This document shows positions 7,943-14,983 of a stretch of 64,000 nucleotides of DNA, in pieces. A model generated the notes under the pieces. That model had not been told where the DNA came from, made no database searches, and worked only from the letters and a program-made list of their open reading frames with translations. The translations under genes and the position numbers were made by a program. Source of the stretch: CBFDCQ01 sp965603355 (GTDB taxonomy: Bacteria > Hydrogenedentota > CAZGCA01 > CBFDCQ01); assembly GCA_965603355.1 (NCBI GenBank), contig CBFDCQ010000005.1, positions 24,003-88,002 of the forward strand, read 5' to 3'. Each line of letters opens with the position of its first letter. Position 1 is the first letter of the stretch.

Positions 7943-10041
7943 GGTTTCGAAGGTCACTTACTGTGTTCGCGGTCGTTGCCCTCTGGCTGCCTGTCCTGCT
8001 TGCCTGCGGCCCGGAGTTTCCATCCGGCTACATCTGGCGCGGCACGGGCGAGAACATACTACTCATGCCGCGAGGCAACTTTTATCATGAACTCTGCGGA
8101 CTGCTTGGCCTCCCCAAAGAGATGAGACGCTCGGAGGGACCGCGCGGATGGGCTGCAACGCTCGAGGCCGACATGGCCGACCTCGAGGAGGCCTTAATGA
8201 AATCGGACATTAAGGCGGAGACGGTTGCCGGAACCGTGGAACTCTATGGTGACTTGCGCAAGGCAATGAAGCTTTCCGCGGACGGCTCCACCGAGGATAC
8301 GACCTTCTCCCGGGCGAAGCAGGCTGTGCCGAGGAGTCACTTCGGCGCTTACGAGGAGCTGCTGTTGGCCGCGCTGCCTGCTGAGTTCGAGATGTACGTA
8401 CGCGGCGCTGCAGCATACCGCACAGAATACTATGAGGAAGCAATCGACCGTTGGTCGCAATTGCTGGATCTACCGGATGAGGAACGCCGCTATCGCAGTA
8501 CATGGGCCGCCTTCATGTTGGGCAAAGCCTGGCTCCATCTCGACCCCGCCAAGGCAGCCCCCTTTTTCGAAAAGACGCGAGCGCTGGCAGGCCAGGACTT
8601 CCGCGACTCGCTCAATCTCGCAGGCTCGAGCCTTGGCTGGCAGGCACGTGCCGAGGAGGATAGCGGCAACCGCGCCGCTGCCATGCACCACTACGCCGAA
8701 CTCTTTACGTCAAGTGTGGACCGTGAACGCCATGTCGGCCATCTTTCCCTGAGAATAATGTGCCGACGCGTATTCCGCGAGACGGCGATCTCACAGGATC
8801 TGATCGAAGACCCCTTATGTTGTCAGATCGTGACCTCCTGGCTCATATCGGGATCGCAATCCAGCCGCTCGGACCGGAAATGGCTGGAGGCGGTAAGAGC
8901 GGCCAAACCTGATGCCCAAATTCAGGGCGCGGGACGCCTTGCCTGGGCCGCTTACTCCGCCGGCGACATGGAACTCGCGCAGCAGTGGGTGGAGGTCGCC
9001 GAACCGCAGTGCCCCTACGTGCGGTGGGTACAAACGAAACTCCTCTTGCGGGTGGGCAAGCAGGATCAAGCACTCAGATTACTTCAGGAAATCAAGGATA
9101 CCTTCCCCGCCACCGAGGAGTGGTACGTAATGGGAAGGGTGTATGGCAGGACCGTACCCAGCAAAGTGGTGCAGGGTGAAATGGGTGTGCTGCTCCTTGG
9201 CAGAAAGGACTACGTCTCCGCACTGGATGCCTTTGCGCGGGCGGGATACCGTGAGGACGCAGCGTATGTCGCCGAGCGCGTGTTGACAGCCGACGAGCTC
9301 GAATCCTACGTTGTCACACATGCCAATGACGCCGGACTCACGATGGCCAGAGAAGGACGGCGGGGAAGAAACCAGCCGGCGCCCATCGAGGAACTGCGCT
9401 ACCTCCTGGCGCGTCGCCTCGCGCGTGACGGGCAATTTGACAAAGCCAAAACATTTTACCCTCCGCGCGAGCCGGTGTCCTGGTGGCACCGTTATGGTGC
9501 GCAAGATGCCGCGCCTGTGCGCGACCTCGCCAGCAAGTTCACAGAAGCCGTGAAGGCCGGGCGTGACAAGGCGCGATCACCACGAGTTCGCGCCGAGTAC
9601 CTCTTCACCGCTGCACAGCTCGCGCGCAAGCACGGCATGGAACTGCTCGGCGCTGAACACGCGCCGGATTGGCATATGTGGAATGGAATGTTCCCTTTTC
9701 CCGATACACTGCGGCTCAACTCGTCTTGGGCGACCGACGACGAGAAACGGCGCGCGGCAGCACATCTGCCAACGCCGAACAAACGCTTCCATTACAGGTA
9801 CTATGCCGCCGACCTGATGTGGGAATGCGCCGGACTGCTGCCGGACAACGACCCGATGACGGCACGGGCGTTGTGGCGCGGCGGGACCTGGCTTGCCAGG
9901 CGGGACCCCGCGAGTGCCGACCGCTTCTACAAGGCGCTCGTCAGGCGATGCCGTAAACTGCCCGTCGGCCGGGAGGCCGACCGACTCCGCTGGTTCCCCG
10001 AGGAGTTTTCGGAAGAGATCGTCGCGCTTAGCCCGCAATAA
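7939..10041 (+). CDS. Large lipoprotein with TPR-like helical repeats, unknown function
   Basis: A 700-residue protein whose ATG overlaps the stop of the DUF3142-like gene. The N terminus is a lipoprotein signal: basic MRFRRS, hydrophobic stretch, LLAC lipobox with Cys23. The rest is helical, with segments reminiscent of tetratricopeptide repeats (for example YYEEAIDRWSQLLDLP, ALRLLQEIKDTFP and KDYVSALDAFARAG), suggesting a protein-binding scaffold in the envelope. No enzyme motif was found. It ends four bases before the convergent haem c gene at 10046. Function is unknown; the coupling to DUF3142 is the main clue. Confidence 0.75.
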   Translation: MRFRRSLTVFAVVALWLPVLLACGPEFPSGYIWRGTGENILLMPRGNFYHELCGLLGLPKEMRRSEGPRGWAATLEADMADLEEALMKSDIKAETVAGTVELYGDLRKAMKLSADGSTEDTTFSRAKQAVPRSHFGAYEELLLAALPAEFEMYVRGAAAYRTEYYEEAIDRWSQLLDLPDEERRYRSTWAAFMLGKAWLHLDPAKAAPFFEKTRALAGQDFRDSLNLAGSSLGWQARAEEDSGNRAAAMHHYAELFTSSVDRERHVGHLSLRIMCRRVFRETAISQDLIEDPLCCQIVTSWLISGSQSSRSDRKWLEAVRAAKPDAQIQGAGRLAWAAYSAGDMELAQQWVEVAEPQCPYVRWVQTKLLLRVGKQDQALRLLQEIKDTFPATEEWYVMGRVYGRTVPSKVVQGEMGVLLLGRKDYVSALDAFARAGYREDAAYVAERVLTADELESYVVTHANDAGLTMAREGRRGRNQPAPIEELRYLLARRLARDGQFDKAKTFYPPREPVSWWHRYGAQDAAPVRDLASKFTEAVKAGRDKARSPRVRAEYLFTAAQLARKHGMELLGAEHAPDWHMWNGMFPFPDTLRLNSSWATDDEKRRAAAHLPTPNKRFHYRYYAADLMWECAGLLPDNDPMTARALWRGGTWLARRDPASADRFYKALVRRCRKLPVGREADRLRWFPEEFSEEIVALSPQ

Positions 10042-10045
10042 CTAG

Positions 10046-10342
10046 TTACCGGCTGGCGAGGTAGTCAACTACGACCTTGCGCTGGGCGTCGGTGAGGCGT
10101 GCACCTGTCTTGACCATCCGGTCAACGGTCTGCTCCCATCCGGCTCTATCATGTCTGGCTTCGTCGATCCGCTCGGTGGTGTGGCAGACGGTGCACAGCG
10201 TCTGCACGAGCGCCGCCCCGTCCTGCACCGCGCCTTCGCTTGCCGGAACCGGTGGTGGACTCGTTTCCGAATCCTCTTTACCGCCGCATGCGGCGATGGA
10301 TAACGACAGCCCCAGCAAGATAAGAGTGATTCGCCAAACCAT
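10046..10342 (-). CDS. Small c-type cytochrome lipoprotein
   Basis: A 98-residue exported mono-haem cytochrome c. The start at 10342 has GGGAGGATCC ahead of it. The signal peptide ends in IAAC (lipobox, Cys19), so the protein is probably membrane anchored. One haem-binding motif CTVCH near residue 50, and a Met in DRMVKTGARLTD that could be the sixth ligand. A Pro-rich linker follows the lipid anchor. It follows the YyaL-type gene on the same strand with 40 bases between, so the two may be cotranscribed. Haem attachment would need a system II-type machinery, to which the CcsA at 56973 could belong. Its redox partner is unknown. Confidence 0.85.
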   Translation of the reverse strand: MVWRITLILLGLSLSIAACGGKEDSETSPPPVPASEGAVQDGAALVQTLCTVCHTTERIDEARHDRAGWEQTVDRMVKTGARLTDAQRKVVVDYLASR

Positions 10343-10382
10343 GTTCTGGATCCTCCCGAGCTTGCGCTCGCCTATGTAAGCC

Positions 10383-12497
10383 TCAGTTGCTTAATAGCTT
10401 GAGCATTTCCCCGACATCAGTCGTCGGGAGTTTGCATTGATAGTTGACGCAGACGTAAGCGGTGGCCTTGTCTTTGATGCTCTTGTGATACCTCGTGAAC
10501 TCGGCTAGGTCGGATATCTCCGGCGACTCAACGCCCGCGGGTCGGAAGAGCACCACCTTGTTCGGCACGAACTGCTCTCTGATGGCTTTCAACAAGGCAT
10601 CCGTGTCGTCAGCACCTTCATCGCCAACCACCACCACCTCGTACGATGGCCCCACCCCGAAATCCAACGCTGCCATTAGCTGGGTGTACGCTGACGGGGA
10701 TTGCAGAACCTGCATCGAGAAAGCGCGCCCGATCTGCGCCGCACGTTCCTCCAGGTCGGTATTCGCGGTCATCCGCCCGAGGCGCAGCAAGTTAAGCATA
10801 GCGACCGAGTTCCCGGAAGGAACGGCACCGTCGTAAATCTCCTTGTTGCGGAAGAGTAGGTTTTCGGCATCGTCGGCAGTGAAGTACAACCCGCCGCTTC
10901 CTTCATCCCAGAACCGCTTGAGCATCTCATCGTTGAGTTCCAGCGCCGCCCGGAAGTAACGCATCTCAAAGGTCGTCTCGTAAAGCTCGAGCAACCCCCA
11001 GACGAGGAAAGCGTAGTCGTTCACGAACGCCGGGACCGCTACTTCACCCTCGCGATAGCGGTGGGATAGCCGCCCGTTCGAGTCGCGGAGTGTCGTGAGG
11101 ATAAAATCCGCTGATCTTGCGGCCGCCTCCGCATATTGAGGTTCATCGAAGACCTGCGCGGCCTTCGCCAACGCGGCAATCATCAATCCGTTCCAATCGG
11201 TCAGCACCTTATCGTCCTTATGGGGGCGCACACGTTTCTCACGAGCCGCGAAGAGCTTCTGCCGCGCCGATTCTATGCGATCCTGCAGGGCCACCTCTTC
11301 GATTTCCATGTCCAATGCAATTTCTGGAAGCGGTTTGCTGAGGAACAAGATGTTTCTTCCTGTCGCCTGTCCCGTAGCCTCTTCGGCAAAATTGCCCTTT
11401 TCCTCGACATTGAACACCTTCACTATCAGGCCGGCCTCCCCGGCAGGGAGCACCTGGCGGATCTCCTCCTCCGTCCATACGTAGAACTTGCCCTCTTCAC
11501 CCTCGCTATCGGCGTCCTCGGCGGAATAAAATCCGCCCTCCGGAGCAGTCATGTCCCGCAGGACGTAAGTGAAGATTTGCCGTACCGTCTCCTCGTACTC
11601 GCTCTTCCCGGTCGCCTGATACGCCTCCGTGTACGCCATGGCCAGCATAGCCTCGTCGTAGAGCATCTTCTCAAAATGCGGCACCAACCACATATGATCG
11701 GTCGAGTATCGATGGAAACCGTAGCCGACGTGGTCGTATATGCCGCCCAATCGCATGGACTGGAGCGTTTTTTCTGCCATTTGAAGCGCGCGCTCATCCT
11801 CCGTTCGCTTCCAGTGCCGGAGCAGGAAAAGCAGGTTGTGAGGCGTGGGAAACTTCGGCGCGCCGCGAAATCCGCCGTGTCGATCATCGAAACTCCGCGC
11901 CAGTTGTCCGTACGCCGTGCTCAGGACTCCTTCTCCAAGCTCTTCACCAGACGCAGCGCCCTGCTCCTGTCCCAAGATATTCGCAACCCTTTCAGCCGAA
12001 CTCAACAGAGCATCTTTCTGCTCTTCCCACGTCTGTTTCACTCTCGGTATCAGCCCCAACATACCCATTCGGCCGAACCGGGTCTCCTTTGGGATGTAGG
12101 TGGCAGCGAAGAACGGCTTGCGATCCGGCGTCATGATTATGGTGAGCGGCCATCCGCCGCTGCCGGTCATCATACGGCACACGTTCATGTACACGCCGTC
12201 TATGTCGGGCCGTTCCTCCCGGTCGACCTTGATTGAGACGAACGCTTCATTCATCAAGCCAGCTACCTCAAGGTCCTCGAACGATTCCTCCTCCATCACG
12301 TGGCACCAGTGGCATGTCGAGTAGCCGATAGACAAGAATATCGGTTTGTTTTCCTTTCGCGCTTTCTCAAAAGCCTCATCGCCCCACGGATACCAGTCCA
12401 CGGGGTTGTACGCGTGCTGAAGCAGGTACGGACTCTTCTCGTTTATCAACCGGTTAGCGCGCCGTTCAGCGCTGTCGGCTTCAGAACTGCTACCCAT
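10383..12497 (-). CDS. YyaL/SSP411-type thioredoxin-domain protein
   Basis: A protein of about 704 residues of the YyaL (spermatogenesis-associated protein 20) family. The N-terminal thioredoxin-like domain (DUF255) shows NRLINEKSPYLLQHAYNPVD and a CHWC redox motif; the long C-terminal part resembles the (alpha/alpha)6 barrel of N-acylglucosamine epimerases and GH88-like enzymes. The substrate is not known for the family. I favour ATG 12497, which has AGGAGG at 12505-12510, and gives the usual cytoplasmic N terminus. An upstream ATG at 12533 adds a hydrophobic stretch without positive charge, which could be a weak signal but is more likely leader sequence. Confidence 0.88.
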   Translation of the reverse strand: MGSSSEADSAERRANRLINEKSPYLLQHAYNPVDWYPWGDEAFEKARKENKPIFLSIGYSTCHWCHVMEEESFEDLEVAGLMNEAFVSIKVDREERPDIDGVYMNVCRMMTGSGGWPLTIIMTPDRKPFFAATYIPKETRFGRMGMLGLIPRVKQTWEEQKDALLSSAERVANILGQEQGAASGEELGEGVLSTAYGQLARSFDDRHGGFRGAPKFPTPHNLLFLLRHWKRTEDERALQMAEKTLQSMRLGGIYDHVGYGFHRYSTDHMWLVPHFEKMLYDEAMLAMAYTEAYQATGKSEYEETVRQIFTYVLRDMTAPEGGFYSAEDADSEGEEGKFYVWTEEEIRQVLPAGEAGLIVKVFNVEEKGNFAEEATGQATGRNILFLSKPLPEIALDMEIEEVALQDRIESARQKLFAAREKRVRPHKDDKVLTDWNGLMIAALAKAAQVFDEPQYAEAAARSADFILTTLRDSNGRLSHRYREGEVAVPAFVNDYAFLVWGLLELYETTFEMRYFRAALELNDEMLKRFWDEGSGGLYFTADDAENLLFRNKEIYDGAVPSGNSVAMLNLLRLGRMTANTDLEERAAQIGRAFSMQVLQSPSAYTQLMAALDFGVGPSYEVVVVGDEGADDTDALLKAIREQFVPNKVVLFRPAGVESPEISDLAEFTRYHKSIKDKATAYVCVNYQCKLPTTDVGEMLKLLSN

Positions 12498-12578
12498 CAG
12501 AAGACCTCCTATCAACAATATCACCGTAATCATGGTTTTATCCTTGGCGGAACGTCGATGCCGTCTTTCCAGGTCAAC

Positions 12579-14132
12579 TCAGAAGTTGTATCGGGCGGCC
12601 AGGTATATGTTGCTGTTCTTCTCGAACTGGCCGAAAAACGTGTGGTCATCCTCTCCGACGAACACGTTTCCGCCGACTTCAGCGGCCCAGTGGTCGTCTA
12701 TCCTGTAGTGGACGTTAGGACGCAGATACGCATCCTTGTCAGTAGGCGAGTAGTACGTGAAGAGCGATAACTTCAAGTTCTGGCTCATCAGCAGTTTTGT
12801 CAGACGCAACGTCAGCACGTGCCGGTTCTCGTCCGCCGACCGGACGCCCGGCGGCAGCGAACGTCTATAGGCGCCGTAATCCATCATCAGCTCGAGGTAA
12901 TGCTGCACCGAGGCGGTGAAGTCGCGAGCCAGTTCCTGCTCATACCCCACGAGAAACCGGAACTCGCTGTTCCGCACGAACGCGTCGGCTCCGCTCCCGT
13001 CGTCTACGGAGTCATAGTATCCTACCTCAACATTACCGATCCCTTTGCCCACGGTACCTCGCACACTCGCGCCGTAGACGGACAAGTCGGGGAAAGTCGC
13101 CTTCCCTGTGAAGGGGTCCATCCCGCCGGGACTCTTCCAGTAGCCGCGATACCCGTAAACCGCCGTTTCGTACCCGGCGACGTTTCTGAACAGACGCAAC
13201 GCGACCTCATCTTCATCAAACCAGTCGTTGCGTTCATCATCGTGCACGGGCGCATCCTTGCCGGCACGGCGTCCGAGCATCGTGTTCCAGTAAGAGACGC
13301 GCCTGCCGTCAATGAACCGGTCGGCGTCAAAGCGCGGGGTATATACAACATCCAGATTGGCCAGGTCGCTGTATAGCGAGATTTTGACCGCGTCGGACGG
13401 CGCTTTGAGATACTCCTCGTCACGTCCAATGAAAAACGCGTTCCAATCCTTCGGGAACAGGTCGTTGATGAACAGCATATCGCCCGTACCCCACGTCAGT
13501 ATCTGACGCCCGGCTTTGACGTCCATGAAGTCCGCCGGCGTGAACGCGTAGCTCGCTTCTCTCAGATCGAGCCAACCGCGACCCTCTTCCAGCCGGAGCT
13601 CGTGATGGTCGAATGCCGAATCGTAAAGAATATCCGTCGTCACCTTCAGCGTGGACAACGCCAAACTCTTCTCCATCTCCAACTGGAGACGGGTCTCACC
13701 CAGCGATAAATCGTCCTCGTAACGGTCGCGCTGGGTTCGCACGCCGACACGCGTATCCAGGAAGCCGGTCAGGTCGAATGGAAGCTCGAGCCGAGCCTCA
13801 CGACCGGTCTCCTCAGCCTCGCCCGGTTCCGCGGGTTCTTCTCCGAGCCCCGGCGGCAGCGCCGGCTCCTCTTGTTCTTCGCTGGGTGCAAGGCCTGGGG
13901 GTAGGGCCGGTTCTTCCTGCGCAGCGGCAATATGTGCAGCCAACCCCAACACCAAGACTGGTAGGAGCACACCGCACAACAACCTATCGAGTGCTGCTTT
14001 GACGGAGTAAGACAAAACAAAGGTAGGGCGGGCGTCTCGCCCGCCGTCGGGTGCGGCAAGCAGCGCCTCTACCACTTCGCCGGGATCTCTTTTGGCCTCA
14101 CACGGCTTGATGGAAAGCATCCGGTCAGTCAC
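12579..14132 (-). CDS. Outer-membrane beta-barrel protein of an RND export operon
   Basis: A 517-residue protein: an atypical N-terminal extension, a hydrophobic signal (LLPVLVLGLAAHIAAAQ, about residues 55-71), a Pro/Glu-rich linker with PALPPGL repeated, then alternating amphipathic strands ending IYLAARYNF, a C-terminal Phe of the kind recognised by the BAM machinery. DUF1302-like architecture is possible. The ATG overlaps the stop of the LolA-like gene (ATGA). The extension contains GGRDARPTF, encoded by a perfect GC-rich palindrome (14027-14045), so the original start may have been nearer the signal. Probably the outer-membrane part of the RND exporter encoded upstream. Confidence 0.8.
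   Translation of the reverse strand: MTDRMLSIKPCEAKRDPGEVVEALLAAPDGGRDARPTFVLSYSVKAALDRLLCGVLLPVLVLGLAAHIAAAQEEPALPPGLAPSEEQEEPALPPGLGEEPAEPGEAEETGREARLELPFDLTGFLDTRVGVRTQRDRYEDDLSLGETRLQLEMEKSLALSTLKVTTDILYDSAFDHHELRLEEGRGWLDLREASYAFTPADFMDVKAGRQILTWGTGDMLFINDLFPKDWNAFFIGRDEEYLKAPSDAVKISLYSDLANLDVVYTPRFDADRFIDGRRVSYWNTMLGRRAGKDAPVHDDERNDWFDEDEVALRLFRNVAGYETAVYGYRGYWKSPGGMDPFTGKATFPDLSVYGASVRGTVGKGIGNVEVGYYDSVDDGSGADAFVRNSEFRFLVGYEQELARDFTASVQHYLELMMDYGAYRRSLPPGVRSADENRHVLTLRLTKLLMSQNLKLSLFTYYSPTDKDAYLRPNVHYRIDDHWAAEVGGNVFVGEDDHTFFGQFEKNSNIYLAARYNF
14027..14045. repeat. REP-like GC-rich palindrome inside the beta-barrel gene
   Basis: GGCGGGCG-TCT-CGCCCGCC: perfect 8-bp stem, 3-base loop. It encodes GGRDAR near the N terminus of the beta-barrel protein, ahead of the signal peptide. 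Short palindromes of this form occur as dispersed repeats in many GC-rich genomes. Only this one copy was noticed in the window. Confidence 0.6.
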
Positions 14133-14983
14133 CTCAAGTACTTGAGTGGCGGACGGCGCAGGTACCGCTCCGTAAAAAGATCCTCCGGCAGGTCGACGTC
14201 ATACTTCACGTCGCTGTACTCAATGACCGTGTTCCCGCCTGTTCGCAGATCCTTCATTTGAGATTTCGTAACGGTCGGATATCCCTGGATGTCGGGTTTC
14301 ACGTCGAGTGCCACATATTCCCGGTATTTTTCACCCTTCTTATCGAAATACTCCACCTTCACGGTAACGAACGTCTTACGATGAACCCACATCGTGTACT
14401 GGGCGAACTCCACACTTTCAGGGTCCTTCGGGGTGTTCTTCAAAACGTAGAAATCGTCGGTCGTCTTGACCAACTCGTGCTCGTCATCATTGATGTTACG
14501 TCCTGAAACGTCCTCGTAGAAAAACTCTGAGCCGACGAAACTCGTGCGTTTCTCCGCCGACGCGATACGTTTAACGAGATCCAGCGCGGGAAGATAAAGC
14601 CACCGGTCATCGTCCTTATCCACGTGCTTCCACACCATGAACACCATCTTGTTGACGTCGGCCGGCAGGCGGAAATACACGTAGAACTTCTGGTCGCCGC
14701 AATACGTGTCGGGTTCCACGTCGGGGCTCGGAGGGGGATCGTCTCTGCGCAGAATGACGAACTCGCGATTGCGCTTGCGTTCCTGGCTGTCGGTTATCGT
14801 CATGGCAACCTTGGCGCTGCCGTCCTTGCCCTGATAGTAAGCGACCTTGTTGCACTTTTCCGCAATCTGCTGCACTGACGGACCCGCATCAGTCTCCTGG
14901 GCGCGCGTGAACTGCCCCGCGGCGAGAAACAAGAAGGTTATCAGCCAAACACATACCACAAGACACGATGTTCGCTTCATCAT
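14129..14983 (-). CDS. LolA-like outer-membrane lipoprotein-sorting protein of RND operon
   Basis: A 284-residue periplasmic protein. The start at 14983 overlaps the RND stop as ATGA and has AAGGAGA upstream; the open frame continues much further upstream, but there it is only the shadow of the RND gene. Signal peptide MMKRTSCLVVCVWLITFLFL, then a LolA-like beta sheet: FYVYFRLPADVNKMVFMVWKH, WLYLPALDLVKRI, GSEFFYEDVSGRN and KNTPKD match my memory of the PF17131 family, which travels with MMPL/RND exporters and a beta barrel. Probably shuttles a lipid or lipoprotein across the periplasm between exporter and outer-membrane partner. Confidence 0.87.
   Translation of the reverse strand: MMKRTSCLVVCVWLITFLFLAAGQFTRAQETDAGPSVQQIAEKCNKVAYYQGKDGSAKVAMTITDSQERKRNREFVILRRDDPPPSPDVEPDTYCGDQKFYVYFRLPADVNKMVFMVWKHVDKDDDRWLYLPALDLVKRIASAEKRTSFVGSEFFYEDVSGRNINDDEHELVKTTDDFYVLKNTPKDPESVEFAQYTMWVHRKTFVTVKVEYFDKKGEKYREYVALDVKPDIQGYPTVTKSQMKDLRTGGNTVIEYSDVKYDVDLPEDLFTERYLRRPPLKYLR

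Noticed and set aside
10498..12324. Plus-strand open frames opposite the YyaL-type gene, some over 300 codons
   Set aside because: They are antisense shadows of a well-supported gene, favoured by GC-rich third positions.
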